Notes: generated from the sequence alone by a model not told the origin. A DNA stretch of 64,000 bases from Ruegeria sp. AD91A (GCF_003443535.1 NZ_CP031946.1:2294001-2358000); one strand, 5' to 3'; shown: positions 42,314 through 52,390, numbered from the stretch's first letter. Program-made: numbers and translations.

Positions 42314-44143
42314 ATGGACGATCAGAACAAGAATCTCATCCTCGCAACCGCGCTCAGCTTTCTCGTGATCCTGGTCTGGTTCGTGCTGTTCCCTCCTCCG
42401 GAACCCACACCAACCACGGAGCAGGCTGAAATCGCCAGCATCGAAGGGAATGAGGTTCAGGCGCCCAGCGCCGCCGATACCGGCACCGTCGGCGAAGCTA
42501 CTGCGACCGCCACCGAAGCCGAACCCGAAGCCGAGGCGCCCCGGGTCAGCATTGACACGCCCCGTCTGACTGGTAGCCTGTCGCTTGCCGGTGGCCGAAT
42601 TGATGAGCTGTCGCTGAAAGACTACAAGGTTTCACTGGCCGAGGATTCTCCGATCGTCGAGCTTCTGTCCCCGGTTGGAAGTGAATCCGCATATTATGCC
42701 CTTTATGGCTGGGCCCCCGGCGCAGGCTTGTCGGCCACGGACGTTCCCGGCCCGAACACCCTTTGGACGCTTGAGCAGGGCGAAACTCTGGGTGTTGACG
42801 CACCGATTACTCTGGCCTGGGATAATGGGAACGGCCTCACCTTCCGCCGCACCATTGCCGTGGATGAAAACTACATGTTCTCTGTCACTCAGTCGGTCGA
42901 GAACGCCACAGACGCCGAGGTCGGCATGGCCCCATACGGTATCCTCGCACGCCACGGTATCGGCGAAGACGGTGACCTGCCGGGCCTGAAGAATTTCTTC
43001 ATTCTTCATGAAGGCGTTATGGTCATGGCTGACGGCGTTCTGGATGAGATCGACTATGGCGATGTGCGCGATTTCGATATCGATCCCGATGAACGCGCGC
43101 AGGCAGAGGTCTATCAGGTTAAAGAAGGCGGCTGGGTCGGGTTCACTGATCACTACTGGATGACCACCCTGATCCCGGCCGAGGGCGCTGCTTTCAAGAC
43201 CGCTGCCAAGTACGACTCACGTCGCAAGATTTACCAGACAGAAACAGTACTGCCGACCCTTACAGTCGCGCCCGGCGCCACGGAAGAGGTCACGACAAGG
43301 CTGTTCGCCGGTGCCAAGGAATGGGAAACCATCCGAGAGTATCAGGCAGAAGGTGTTCAGAAGTTCATCGACAGCATCGACTGGGGGTGGTTCTACTTCC
43401 TGACCAAGCCGATCTTCTGGCTGCTGCACAACATCAATGCCCTGATCGGAAACATGGGTTGGTCGATCATCGGCCTGACGCTGATCATCAAGGCAATCCT
43501 GTTCCCGCTGGCCTTCAAGTCCTACGTCTCGATGGCGAAGATGAAGGAATTGCAGCCGCAGATGGAAGCCCTGAAAGAGGCCGCAGGCGACGACCGTCAG
43601 AAGATGCAGCAGGGCATGATGGAGCTGTACAAAAAGGAAAAGGTAAACCCTGCCGCGGGTTGTTTGCCAATTCTGTTGCAGATTCCAATCTTCTTCTCGT
43701 TGTACAAGGTTATTTTCGTGACGATCGAACTGCGTCAGGCCCCATGGTTCGGCCCGTTCCAGGACCTGAGCGCGCCGGATCCGACATCGATCATGAATTT
43801 CTTCGGCTGGCTGCCTTGGGCCGGCCCGCAGCCTGACACCCTGATGGCGTTGGTCTTCATCGGTATTCTGCCGCTGCTGCTGGGTATCTCGATGTGGCTG
43901 CAGCAGAAGCTGAACCCGGCACCAACTGACCCAACGCAGGCAATGATCTTTGCCTGGATGCCTTGGGTCTTCATGTTCATGCTGGGTAGTTTCGCAAGTG
44001 GCCTGGTCGTATACTGGATTGCGAACAACACGATCACGTTCACGCAGCAATATCTGATCATGCGCAGCCAAGGCTACAAGCCGGATGTGTTCGCAAACAT
44101 CAAGTCCGGTTTCAAGCGGACGCCAAATACGGACAACAAATGA
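42314..44143 (+). CDS. yidC: Membrane protein insertase YidC
   Basis: Insertase of 609 aa. Starts DDQNKNLILATALSFLVILVWFVLFPP (first transmembrane segment), then the large periplasmic domain with an acidic Ala/Glu-rich linker, and the conserved five-helix core after GWSIIGLTLIIKAILFPL, with NPAAGCLPILLQIPIFFSLY and the C-terminal WMPWVFMFMLGSFASGLVVYW. The ATG at 42314 is used; an upstream extension has no character. It inserts and folds inner-membrane proteins alone or with SecYEG. The next gene overlaps it by 4 bp. Confidence 0.97.
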   Translation: MDDQNKNLILATALSFLVILVWFVLFPPPEPTPTTEQAEIASIEGNEVQAPSAADTGTVGEATATATEAEPEAEAPRVSIDTPRLTGSLSLAGGRIDELSLKDYKVSLAEDSPIVELLSPVGSESAYYALYGWAPGAGLSATDVPGPNTLWTLEQGETLGVDAPITLAWDNGNGLTFRRTIAVDENYMFSVTQSVENATDAEVGMAPYGILARHGIGEDGDLPGLKNFFILHEGVMVMADGVLDEIDYGDVRDFDIDPDERAQAEVYQVKEGGWVGFTDHYWMTTLIPAEGAAFKTAAKYDSRRKIYQTETVLPTLTVAPGATEEVTTRLFAGAKEWETIREYQAEGVQKFIDSIDWGWFYFLTKPIFWLLHNINALIGNMGWSIIGLTLIIKAILFPLAFKSYVSMAKMKELQPQMEALKEAAGDDRQKMQQGMMELYKKEKVNPAAGCLPILLQIPIFFSLYKVIFVTIELRQAPWFGPFQDLSAPDPTSIMNFFGWLPWAGPQPDTLMALVFIGILPLLLGISMWLQQKLNPAPTDPTQAMIFAWMPWVFMFMLGSFASGLVVYWIANNTITFTQQYLIMRSQGYKPDVFANIKSGFKRTPNTDNK

Positions 44144-44877
44144 GCGGAATGGTTTCAGGCCTTTGGCGCCACCCGATCAAAAGCCACGGGCGTGAAGCCC
44201 TGAGCCAAGTCACAGTCATCCCCGGGCAAACCATGCCCGGGGATCGCGTTTGGGCGGTCGCTCATGAGGCGGCCAAAACCGATGGTTCGAACTGGGCCCC
44301 CTGTTTCAATTTCAGCCGCTGTTCGAAAGCGCCGCAGCTGATGGCCATTTCGGCCGAATTGCTGGGCGACCGCGTCACATTGCGCCACCCGCAGCGACCG
44401 GAATTGACTTTTGAACCTGATACGGAGCAGGAAGTTTTTCTGGATTGGGTAAAGCCGCTTATGCCTGCGGATCGTGCTGCATCTGCCCGGATCGTTCGGG
44501 TTCCCGGGCGCGGCATGACCGACAGCGATTTCCCGTCGATCAGCCTGTGCAACATGGCATCGCACCGCGCAGTCGAACAGAAACTGGGCCAGACTCTGTC
44601 CATTGATCGGTGGCGCGGCAATATCTGGTTCGAAGGTCTGCCGTTGTGGGATGAGTTTGACTGGCTGGGCCGAGACGTTCGCATTGGCGAGGCCGTGCTT
44701 CGCGTACGCGAGCGGATCACGCGTTGTATGGCCACCACCGCCAATCCCGAAACCGGCGAGCGGGACGCGGACACACTGCGCGCTCTGAACAGCTGGGATC
44801 ATCAGGATTTCGGCGTTTACGCCGAGGTCATCAAAGGCGGCGAAATCCGCGTCAACGATGAGGTGCAGGTGCTATGA
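44140..44877 (+). CDS. MOSC-domain protein
   Basis: A 245-aa protein with the MOSC pattern: WRHPIKSHGREAL at the N-terminus, then RWRGNIWFEGLPLWDEFDW and RITRCMATTANPETGERDADTLRAL, where the conserved cysteine (position about 196) binds the molybdenum cofactor sulfur. Such proteins act in molybdenum-dependent reduction of N-hydroxylated compounds. It overlaps both yidC and yihA by 4 bp, so it is coupled to them in expression only. Confidence 0.88.
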   Translation: MSGMVSGLWRHPIKSHGREALSQVTVIPGQTMPGDRVWAVAHEAAKTDGSNWAPCFNFSRCSKAPQLMAISAELLGDRVTLRHPQRPELTFEPDTEQEVFLDWVKPLMPADRAASARIVRVPGRGMTDSDFPSISLCNMASHRAVEQKLGQTLSIDRWRGNIWFEGLPLWDEFDWLGRDVRIGEAVLRVRERITRCMATTANPETGERDADTLRALNSWDHQDFGVYAEVIKGGEIRVNDEVQVL

Positions 44878-45527
44878 CCACACTACCCTTCTCTCTGGTC
44901 GAAGACCCTGATGAATTCGCCATGGAACAAGGCCGCAAACTGTTTGCAGGCCCTTCCGAGTTCGTCAAAGGCGTTGTCGCCATGAACGGTCTGCCTGCCC
45001 CTGACCGGTTGGAAGTCTGTTTTGCAGGGCGCTCGAACGTGGGCAAGTCCAGCCTGATCAATGCCTTGACCGGCACGAAGGGTCTGGCCCGCGCATCCAA
45101 CACACCCGGTCGCACGCAAGAGATAAACTTTTTCACCCAAGGCCCGGAGCTCTATCTCGTGGACCTGCCGGGCTATGGTTATGCAAATGCGCCGGTGAAA
45201 GTGGTCGAGAAGTGGCAGAAGCTGCTGAAACAATATCTCAGCGGGCGCCAGACGCTGCGCCGTGCCTTTGTCCTGATTGACTCACGCCACGGTGTAAAAC
45301 CGGTCGATGACGAAATCATGAAGCTGCTGGACACCAGCGCCGTGACGTTTCAATGCGTGCTGACCAAGGCAGACAAGGTCAAAGCCAACGAGCGCGAGAA
45401 GGTGCTGGAACAAACTCGGGCCGCGTTGTCCAAGCATCCCGCAGCCTTTCCGGAAATTGTGCTTACGTCTTCCGAGAAGGGCGATGGCATCGCGACCCTG
45501 CGGTCCATCATTGCGCATCTGGAATAG
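44874..45527 (+). CDS. yihA: Ribosome biogenesis GTPase YihA/YsxC (EngB)
   Basis: GTP-binding protein of 217 aa. G1 GRSNVGKSS, G2 threonine in ASNTPGRTQ, G3 DLPGYGYA, G4 TKADK are all present. Needed for 50S subunit assembly. A helix before the G domain is typical of the family. Spaced 60 bp from argB. Confidence 0.96.
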   Translation: MTTLPFSLVEDPDEFAMEQGRKLFAGPSEFVKGVVAMNGLPAPDRLEVCFAGRSNVGKSSLINALTGTKGLARASNTPGRTQEINFFTQGPELYLVDLPGYGYANAPVKVVEKWQKLLKQYLSGRQTLRRAFVLIDSRHGVKPVDDEIMKLLDTSAVTFQCVLTKADKVKANEREKVLEQTRAALSKHPAAFPEIVLTSSEKGDGIATLRSIIAHLE

Positions 45528-45587
45528 CTTCGCCCTTGGCAGCGTGGGGTAAAGGTCCTAACACGGTTTTCCAGAAGGACTTTAGCA

Positions 45588-46451
45588 ATGAAGACACGAG
45601 ATATGAACCGGGACTGGATCGCCACCGCAGCCACACTCAATAGCGCCCTGCCCTATCTGCAGCGCTATGATGGAGCCATTGTCGTCATCAAACTTGGCGG
45701 TCACGCCATGGGCAGCGACGAGGCGATGGAAAGCTTTGCCCGGGACGTGGTTTTGATGCGCCAGGTCGGTGTGAACCCGGTGGTCGTCCACGGCGGTGGT
45801 CCGATGATCAATGCAATGCTGGGCAAGCTGGACATTCAATCCGATTTCGTGAACGGCAAACGTGTGACCGACAAGGCCACGGTTGAAGTGGTCGAAATGG
45901 TTCTGTCCGGCCTCGTGAACAAACGCATCGTACAGGCGATCAATGATCAGGGGGGGTCGGCCGTGGGCCTGTCTGGCAAGGACGCGAGCCTGATGGTCTG
46001 CGATCAGACAGATGCGTCGCTGGGCTTTGTCGGAACTCCTGCCGAGATGAATCCGAAGATCCTGCATGATCTGTTTTCCCATGACGTAATCCCGGTCATT
46101 GCACCGCTTGGTGCGGGCCGCGACGGCGAGACATTCAACGTAAATGGTGACACGGCAGCCGGGGCGATTGCCTCAGCTCTCAAGGCAGACCGTCTGTTGC
46201 TGCTGACGGATGTTTCAGGTGTCAAGAACGCTGCGGGTGACGTTGTGACCGAACTGAAGGCCGGTCAGATAAGGGAAATGACCCGCGAAGGGACTATTGC
46301 AGGCGGTATGATACCAAAGACAGAAACCGCGCTGGACGCCCTACACAGCGGCGTGCGGGCGGTTGTCATATTGGACGGGCGTGCACCGAATGCCGTGCTG
46401 CTGGAGCTGTTCACGGAACATGGGGCCGGGTCACTGATACGTCCGGACTGA
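45588..46451 (+). CDS. argB: Acetylglutamate kinase
   Basis: Second enzyme of arginine biosynthesis, 287 aa. Glycine-rich ATP site [11 protein letters not shown], substrate-binding [10 protein letters not shown], and the C-terminal [10 protein letters not shown] and [18 protein letters not shown] stretches match ArgB. The N-terminal helix ([16 protein letters not shown]) is characteristic of arginine-inhibited hexameric forms, so feedback control by arginine is likely. The start is 45588 or 45603. Confidence 0.97.
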   Translation: MKTRDMNRDWIATAATLNSALPYLQRYDGAIVVIKLGGHAMGSDEAMESFARDVVLMRQVGVNPVVVHGGGPMINAMLGKLDIQSDFVNGKRVTDKATVEVVEMVLSGLVNKRIVQAINDQGGSAVGLSGKDASLMVCDQTDASLGFVGTPAEMNPKILHDLFSHDVIPVIAPLGAGRDGETFNVNGDTAAGAIASALKADRLLLLTDVSGVKNAAGDVVTELKAGQIREMTREGTIAGGMIPKTETALDALHSGVRAVVILDGRAPNAVLLELFTEHGAGSLIRPD

Positions 46452-46473
46452 CCCCCGCACGAGAGGAGGAGAC

Positions 46474-47160
46474 ATGACACATCTTGCACAGCCTTCCTCT
46501 GATCCTGACGTTATGCCTTATGAACAGGTTGAAAACGCCGCCCGTCATGCAGGGTTGATGGTCATGGGCGCGCTGCATCCTCGCCACGTTGCAGCCAAAC
46601 AACTGGACTCCGGAACCCTGATCCTGTTGGGGGCCGGCGCAGACTTCTGGCCCGTACTGAAAGCCTCACCAGAATGGCACCGGCCCGACCCCGTAGACCG
46701 ATGGTCGAAAAGGGTAGTCAGTCAGATGGCCGAGGCGCTCGGCGCCCAGGCGTATTTTCCGTTTGGCGGCCCCCCGTACACCCCATTTATCGACTGGGCG
46801 CTCAAATCAGGACGTACGTTCAGCAGCCCGGTCGGCGCACTGGTGCATGATACCGTTGGCATGATGATTTCCTATCGGGGCGCACTGCATTTTGCCGAAG
46901 AGTTCGCCATCCCAACCCCCTCCCGGGTATCTCCTTGCGAAACCTGCGCCGCGCCTTGCACGACGACCTGTCCGGTCAGCGCGCTGAACGCGCAGGACTT
47001 CTACAACATCGATGGCTGCCACGACCATCTAGACACTTCTGAAGGTCAGACCTGCATGTCTGGTGGGTGTCTGGCCCGCCTTGCGTGCCCCCTCAGTACA
47101 GGCGCAGGGCGCGACCCCGAACAATCGGCCCATCATATGAGAGCCTTTCATCCGTCATGA
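46474..47160 (+). CDS. Ferredoxin-like Fe-S cluster protein (QueG-related)
   Basis: A 228-aa protein. Its C-terminal half carries two cysteine clusters resembling 4Fe-4S ligands: CETCAAPCTTTCP and CMSGGCLARLACP. The N-terminal half is alpha/beta without motif. Similar stand-alone proteins are annotated as ferredoxins or QueG-like; no corrinoid site is seen, so epoxyqueuosine reductase activity is unlikely. It overlaps the following gene by 4 bp (ATGA). Confidence 0.8.
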   Translation: MTHLAQPSSDPDVMPYEQVENAARHAGLMVMGALHPRHVAAKQLDSGTLILLGAGADFWPVLKASPEWHRPDPVDRWSKRVVSQMAEALGAQAYFPFGGPPYTPFIDWALKSGRTFSSPVGALVHDTVGMMISYRGALHFAEEFAIPTPSRVSPCETCAAPCTTTCPVSALNAQDFYNIDGCHDHLDTSEGQTCMSGGCLARLACPLSTGAGRDPEQSAHHMRAFHPS

Positions 47161-47654
47161 CCCGAACTCTGATCCTGACACGTCATGCGAAGTCCAGCTG
47201 GGATAACCCGGGTCTTGGTGATCATGAACGCCCCCTTAACAAACGTGGACGAAAGTCTGCCCCGGCCATCGCTGCTTGGTTGCGTCAAAACGGCTGGCTC
47301 CCGGATGAAATCTTGTGCTCGACGTCAATCCGTACCCGTGAGACATGGGATCGGATGGGCTTGCAGGCCGATAAAATCTGTTTTCACAGCGCGCTCTACC
47401 ACGCTGATTCAGAGGTCATGTTGCGAGAGCTTTCAGGCGCTACGGAACCGACTGTGTTGATGCTGGGCCACAATCCCGGGATTGCCGATGTCGCCGACCG
47501 TCTGGTGCGACAACCGCCTGATCACATACGCTTTTTCGATTATCCAACCTGTGCAACAACTGTTATGGCATTCGACGAAAACAGCTGGGCCGAAGTCAAA
47601 TGGCGCACCGGGACAGTGCTGGGGTTCACCATCCCACGCGACTTGATCGAATAG
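47157..47654 (+). CDS. SixA-like phosphohistidine phosphatase
   Basis: A 165-aa histidine phosphatase. RHAKSSW at the N-terminus carries the catalytic Arg-His, a helix with CSTSIRTRETWD follows, and LGHNPGIADVADRL has the second His. The size matches SixA, which removes phosphate from histidines on phosphotransfer proteins. The start ATG overlaps the preceding stop; a longer frame from 47067 is discarded. Confidence 0.88.
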   Translation: MTRTLILTRHAKSSWDNPGLGDHERPLNKRGRKSAPAIAAWLRQNGWLPDEILCSTSIRTRETWDRMGLQADKICFHSALYHADSEVMLRELSGATEPTVLMLGHNPGIADVADRLVRQPPDHIRFFDYPTCATTVMAFDENSWAEVKWRTGTVLGFTIPRDLIE

Positions 47655-47690
47655 AAAAAGGCGGGGCATTACCCCGCCTTCGCTCTTTCA
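47655..47690 (-). terminator. Intrinsic terminator of the aap operon
   Basis: AAGGCGGGG at 47658-47666 pairs with CCCCGCCTT at 47672-47680 over a 5-base loop. Reading on the minus strand the stem is followed by a T-run, so it terminates aapP; on the plus strand it can also stop the phosphatase transcript less efficiently. Confidence 0.85.
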
Positions 47691-47703
47691 GTCCTTGTGT
47701 GGA

Positions 47704-48495
47704 TCAATGGCCCAGAATCTGGCTCAGGAAGAGTTTGGTCCGCTCGCTTTTCGGGTTGTTGAAGAACTCTTCGGGTTCGTTCTGCTCCACGATCTGACCG
47801 GCATCCATAAAGATCACGCGGTTGGCGACCTGGCGGGCAAAACCCATCTCGTGGGTTACACACAGCATGGTCATGCCTTCTTCGGCCAGTTCGATCATGG
47901 TGTCGAGCACCTCTTTGATCATCTCGGGGTCCAGCGCCGATGTCGGTTCATCGAACAACATGATACGCGGCATCATGCACAGGCTTCGGGCAATCGCCAC
48001 ACGCTGCTGCTGACCACCCGAAAGCTGACCGGGAAACTTGTCGGCCTGTTCGGGAATTTTCACCTTTTCCAGGAAGTGCATGGCGCGCTCTTCGGCCTCT
48101 TTCTTGGGCGTCTTGCGCACCCAGATCGGGGCCAGCGTACAGTTTTCCAGAATGGTCAGGTGCGGGAACAGGTTGAAGTGCTGGAACACCATGCCAACCT
48201 CGGACCGGATCTTGTCGATGTTCTTCAGATCATTCGACAGCTCGATTCCGTCCACCACAATGGTGCCTTGCTGGTGTTCCTCCAGCGCGTTCAGGCAGCG
48301 GATCAGGGTGGATTTGCCCGAGCCCGACGGGCCCGCGATCACGATCCGCTCGCCCTGATTGACGGTCAGATTGATGTCGCGAAGCACGTGGAAAGACCCG
48401 TACCACTTGTTCATTTGGTTGATGTCGATGGCGATTTCGTCGCTCACCTGCATCTTGGAGCGGTCGATTTCGCGGTCAATTGCAAGTTCAGACAT
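47704..48495 (-). CDS. aapP: General L-amino acid ABC transporter, ATP-binding protein
   Basis: ATPase of 263 aa for the polar amino acid importer AapJQMP/BztABCD. Walker [10 protein letters not shown], signature [15 protein letters not shown], Walker [16 protein letters not shown] and switch VTHEMGFA are intact. Twelve bases separate it from the AapM gene. These transporters take up glutamate, aspartate and many other L-amino acids. Confidence 0.94.
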   Translation of the reverse strand: MSELAIDREIDRSKMQVSDEIAIDINQMNKWYGSFHVLRDINLTVNQGERIVIAGPSGSGKSTLIRCLNALEEHQQGTIVVDGIELSNDLKNIDKIRSEVGMVFQHFNLFPHLTILENCTLAPIWVRKTPKKEAEERAMHFLEKVKIPEQADKFPGQLSGGQQQRVAIARSLCMMPRIMLFDEPTSALDPEMIKEVLDTMIELAEEGMTMLCVTHEMGFARQVANRVIFMDAGQIVEQNEPEEFFNNPKSERTKLFLSQILGH

Positions 48496-48507
48496 GCGTT
48501 GAACTCC

Positions 48508-49806
48508 TTAACGATGATCGGTGGCAAGGCGACGCTCGAGCCACTGTGAATATTGAGAGATGCCGTAGCAGACGACGAAGAACAGAAGCGCAGCAAAGCC
48601 TAGAAGTTCCCAGTAAACGCCGTTCCATTCGGTCGACGCCAGGATGGGACCCCGGATCATGCCCACAAGATCGAACATCGAGATGACCGAAACCAGTGTC
48701 GTATCCTTGAACAGGCCCACGGCCACGTTCACGATCCCGGGGATCGAGATCTTCAGGGCCTGCGGCAGGATGATAAGCCGCATTGCCTGCGGGTAATCCA
48801 GCCCAAGGCTATCTGCCGCCTCGTACTGCCCCCGCGGAAGCGCTGCCAGACCGCCGCGGATCACCTCGGCTATATAGGCGGATGAGAACATGGTGATCAT
48901 GATCACGACGCGCAGGAACAGGTCGACCGTGCTGTCAGGCGGGAAGAAATACGCCAGCATCACCGAAGCCACGAACAGCAGCGTGATCAAAGGCACGCCG
49001 CGGATGAATTCGATAAAGATGACGCAGACCCACTTGATCAGCGGCATGTTCGACTGTCGCCCCAGGGCCAGTGCGATCCCGAGTGGCACCGACAGCGAAA
49101 CACAGGTCACGCCCAGCATCATGTTCAGCATGAAACCACCCAGATCACGGCTGGGAACGGCCGTCAGCCACGCATTATCTGATGCACCTTCCGGGATCAG
49201 GGCTCCACCGACTTTCCAGATGACCAGAGCGGTCACGATTGCTCCGAAGAACCCGGCAGCAAAGCTGTTGTTGCCCAGCTTCTGGAAAACGCCACCGGCA
49301 GCAACGCAGCCGACAAGTGCAACCAGAGGAACAAGGATCGTGCCACCCCAGATCAGCCAGAACGCCAGGAAGGGATAGACCGCAGTGAACAACAGCATCT
49401 TGCGGGGCAGGTCAAAGAACAGCACCGGGGCAATGGCCACCAGCATCAGCACAAAGGCCAGATTCGGGCGCCAAAAAGCATCGGTGGGGTACTTGAACCC
49501 ATAGATCAGCTGAGGCCAGCGTTCCGTCAGAACCGCGAAACAGGCTCCGGTCTTATCCCCAAGAATCTCGCGGCACTCTGCCAGCGAGTTGGCATTCCAC
49601 ACTCCGTTCAGAATCCATGGCAGGGTATTCTTGAGAAGAATGTAGATCAGGATCAGTGACAGCACCGTCAGGATTGAGTTGGCGACCCCTGAAAACAGGT
49701 TCTCACGCAGCCATTTGATGACACCCGTCTCATTCGCCGGCGGCGGAGAGGGCGGGATTGTGCCTTCGGCCACGAAGGCGATCGGGTTTGTTGCTTGATC
49801 ACTCAT
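48508..49806 (-). CDS. aapM: General L-amino acid ABC transporter, permease AapM
   Basis: Permease of 432 aa, longer than simple His/Glu permeases, as in the Aap/Bzt family. About eight hydrophobic segments are visible. The EAA-type loop reads EAADSLGLDYPQAMRLIILPQALKI. It is 3 bp downstream of AapQ and forms the membrane channel with it. Confidence 0.94.
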   Translation of the reverse strand: MSDQATNPIAFVAEGTIPPSPPPANETGVIKWLRENLFSGVANSILTVLSLILIYILLKNTLPWILNGVWNANSLAECREILGDKTGACFAVLTERWPQLIYGFKYPTDAFWRPNLAFVLMLVAIAPVLFFDLPRKMLLFTAVYPFLAFWLIWGGTILVPLVALVGCVAAGGVFQKLGNNSFAAGFFGAIVTALVIWKVGGALIPEGASDNAWLTAVPSRDLGGFMLNMMLGVTCVSLSVPLGIALALGRQSNMPLIKWVCVIFIEFIRGVPLITLLFVASVMLAYFFPPDSTVDLFLRVVIMITMFSSAYIAEVIRGGLAALPRGQYEAADSLGLDYPQAMRLIILPQALKISIPGIVNVAVGLFKDTTLVSVISMFDLVGMIRGPILASTEWNGVYWELLGFAALLFFVVCYGISQYSQWLERRLATDHR

Positions 49807-49809
49807 GGC

Positions 49810-51042
49810 TCAGCGCTCCTTCAGCTTGACGGAAGCGTTGTAGATGTTCATCCCCGTCGAAATCAGCAGTGAAGCTGTGAGATAGAACAACATCAGCAGC
49901 AGAACGCATTCGATCGCTCGACCGGTCTGGTTCAGGGTGATACCACCCAGTGTCGCGGTGATATCCGCATAGCCAACAGCAATCGCAAGAGACGAGTTCT
50001 TGGTTATGTTCAGATACTGTGAGATCAGCGGCGGGATGATAACCCGCAATGCCTGGGGCAGGATGACCAGTTTCATGATCCGTCCCTGACGCAGGCCCAG
50101 CGCGGCTGCGGCCTCGGTCTGACCTTTGCTGATCGCCTGAATACCCGCGCGCACGTTTTCCGCGATAAAGGCTCCGGTGTAGATCGACAGGGCGAACCAC
50201 AACGCAATCAGCGGGCCGCCTGCATTCAGTCCACCGCTGAAGTTAAAGCGCTTCAGCTCGGGGACGTCCCAGGTCAGGCCCATGATGACCATCAACAGCA
50301 CCAACGGCACCAGCCAGATTGCCAGTTTCGGCAACAGCGTCGCGGGACGCTCGCCGGTTTCTTCCTGTTTCTTCGTTGCGCGTTTTTCAACTTCGCCACT
50401 GACAAACCACGATCCGATCAGAACGGCGATGACCAGCAACCAGTTCAGGGCTGCCGATGCAAACACGCCACTGGCGAATTCAGGACGCGGGAAATAAATG
50501 CCCCGGTTGGTAAAGGCAAAAGAACCAAACAGCATCGATGACGTCGGGTTTTCCCCACGGAACTCGCTTGGCGGCGGCAGCACAGCCGTCATGATCGTGA
50601 AGATGATGATGATCCAGATCAGCACCGGTATGTTCCGGAAGATCTCGACATATACCGCCATCAGCTTCGATACGAGCCAGTTGTTCGACAGTCTCAGAAC
50701 ACCCGCGATCACACCAAAAATCGTTGCTGTAATACAAGCCAGAAAGGCGACAAGCAGTGTGTTCAGCAAACCTACGAGCGCTGCGCGTGCATGTGATGAC
50801 TGACTGTCATATTCTACAAGACGCTGGTTGATGTCATACCCGGCGGAATCGCCGAGGAAAGAGTAGGAAATATTGAGCCCTGCGGCCCTGAGGTTCTGGA
50901 TCAGGTTGTTGCCCAGATACCAGATCGAAAGCGCAATAACGATGGCCGCAATCACCTGAAATGTAAGAGAGCGATAGCGGGTATCGTTTATGAGCATAGA
51001 CAACCGAAAATCTGCTTTCGGTGGGTCAGTCATAGTCGACAT
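49810..51042 (-). CDS. aapQ: General L-amino acid ABC transporter, permease AapQ
   Basis: Permease of 410 aa with about eight membrane segments and the EAA loop TEAAAALGLRQGRIMKLVILPQALRV. The ATG at 51042 starts STMTDPPKADF; the frame extends to 51117 without support. A large hydrophilic insertion (GEVEKRATKKQEETGERPA) separates two groups of helices, as in AapQ/BztB. It is separated from aapJ by a strong hairpin. Confidence 0.93.
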   Translation of the reverse strand: MSTMTDPPKADFRLSMLINDTRYRSLTFQVIAAIVIALSIWYLGNNLIQNLRAAGLNISYSFLGDSAGYDINQRLVEYDSQSSHARAALVGLLNTLLVAFLACITATIFGVIAGVLRLSNNWLVSKLMAVYVEIFRNIPVLIWIIIIFTIMTAVLPPPSEFRGENPTSSMLFGSFAFTNRGIYFPRPEFASGVFASAALNWLLVIAVLIGSWFVSGEVEKRATKKQEETGERPATLLPKLAIWLVPLVLLMVIMGLTWDVPELKRFNFSGGLNAGGPLIALWFALSIYTGAFIAENVRAGIQAISKGQTEAAAALGLRQGRIMKLVILPQALRVIIPPLISQYLNITKNSSLAIAVGYADITATLGGITLNQTGRAIECVLLLMLFYLTASLLISTGMNIYNASVKLKER

Positions 51043-51126
51043 ATTTTGGGATCCCCGTGGCTTGCGAGCTGTTAAATATCGGCGAGGTTTTCCCCGCTCT
51101 GCATCTGCCCGCAGCAATTTATTGTA

Positions 51127-51158
51127 GAAGAGGGCGCAGGTTGCCCTGCGCCCTCTTC
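51127..51158 (-). promoter_or_regulatory. Strong stem-loop between aapJ and aapQ
   Basis: A perfect 14-bp stem: GAAGAGGGCGCAGG at 51127-51140 pairs with CCTGCGCCCTCTTC at 51145-51158, with a 4-base loop. No T-run follows on the minus strand. Such hairpins downstream of binding-protein genes protect the upstream mRNA from decay or attenuate transcription, giving more AapJ than permease. The structure is seen; the role is inferred. Confidence 0.75.
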
Positions 51159-51168
51159 CATTGATGTC

Positions 51169-52185
51169 TTAGCGGAACGGAGGCGAGTAAAGCAGACCAC
51201 CTTCGGTCCACTGTGCGTTCAGGCCTCGCGCCAAACCGATCGGTGTTTCTTCACCGATGTTCTTGGCGAAGATTTCACCATAGTTACCACCAGCTTTGAT
51301 CGCTTTGGCAGCCCAGTCGGCGTCCAGACCCAGCATTTCACCCAGAGTGCCTTCTGTACCCAGCAGGCGGTTGATTTCCGGGTTGTCGGTGCCGGCGCTC
51401 AGTTCGTCGATGTTTGCCGATGTCACGCCCAGCTCTTCAGCCGAAACCAGTGCGTTCAGAGTCCAGCGCACGACGTCGCCCCACTCGTGGTCGCCATGAC
51501 GGACCAGCGGGCCCAGCGGCTCTTTCGAGATGATTTCGGGCAGCAGGATGTGCTCGTCCGGCGCTTCGAAGGTGGCGCGAGTTGCAGCCAGACCCGATGC
51601 GTCGGTGGTGTAGACGTCACATGCACCAGCCAGGTACTGCTGCTGCGCTTCGGCGTTAGTTTCGATCGGAACCGGCTCGTAGCTGATGTTGTTGGCACGG
51701 AAGAAATCGGCCAGGTTCAGCTCGGTGGTGGTACCGGTCTGGATGCAGACACGGGCACCGTCCAGTTCCTTGGCAGAGCTGACGCCCAGCGCTTTGGGAA
51801 CCATGAAGCCCTGACCGTCATAATAGTTCACGCCGGTGAATTCGAACTTCAGGTCAACATCGCGGCTGAAGGTCCAGGTGGTGTTCCTTGCCAGCATGTC
51901 GATCTCGCCCGAGGCCAGAGCGGTAAAGCGTGTCTTACCAGTGGTCGGAACGAATTCAACGGCGTTGGCGTCGCCCAGAACGGCAGCAGCAACAGCGCGG
52001 CACAGCGATACGTCAAAGCCCTGCCATTCGCCATTTGCGTCGGGCGCAGCAAAACCAACCAGACCGGTGGTCACACCACAATTCAGCTTGCCGCGTGCTT
52101 TAACGTCGTCAACGGTCCCTGCCATGGCTGCGCCAGCAGCAAGACCGGCAATCGTTGCCGCGCCCAAGATTACGGATTTTTTCAT
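51169..52185 (-). CDS. aapJ: General L-amino acid ABC transporter, substrate-binding protein
   Basis: Periplasmic protein of 338 aa. Signal peptide KKSVILGAATIAGLAAGAAMA, then GKLNCGVTTGLVGFAAPDANGEWQGFDVSLCRAVAAAVLG, typical of the polar amino acid class. The ATG at 52185 is preceded by AGAGGTA on the coding strand; a longer frame from 52284 lacks a signal. First gene of the aapJQMP operon. Confidence 0.95.
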   Translation of the reverse strand: MKKSVILGAATIAGLAAGAAMAGTVDDVKARGKLNCGVTTGLVGFAAPDANGEWQGFDVSLCRAVAAAVLGDANAVEFVPTTGKTRFTALASGEIDMLARNTTWTFSRDVDLKFEFTGVNYYDGQGFMVPKALGVSSAKELDGARVCIQTGTTTELNLADFFRANNISYEPVPIETNAEAQQQYLAGACDVYTTDASGLAATRATFEAPDEHILLPEIISKEPLGPLVRHGDHEWGDVVRWTLNALVSAEELGVTSANIDELSAGTDNPEINRLLGTEGTLGEMLGLDADWAAKAIKAGGNYGEIFAKNIGEETPIGLARGLNAQWTEGGLLYSPPFR

Positions 52186-52315
52186 TTTTACCTCTTCCTG
52201 ATTTTCCGCCCCGTCCGAGACGGCTCTGCCCGGCAAGTGGATGCCGGATAGGTTACCCCAAAGGTGTCTCCCCTTTAGTGGCACTGAGTTTGGGCGTATT
52301 CATAAACAAACGTCA

Positions 52316-52350
52316 AGGGCCGGATCATCGAAAACGATGGATCAGGCCCC
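52316..52350 (-). terminator. Possible hairpin after the ATP12 gene
   Basis: An imperfect inverted repeat with a bulge: GGGCCGGATCATCG, loop AAAA, CGATGGATCAGGCCC. It lies about 40 bp after the ATP12 stop and 130 bp before the aapJ start. No clear T-run, so it may be a weak terminator or a leader structure of aapJ. Confidence 0.4.
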
Positions 52351-52390
52351 AAGCTGTTTACAGATTTGCTCAAAAATCAGGAATTAAGGA

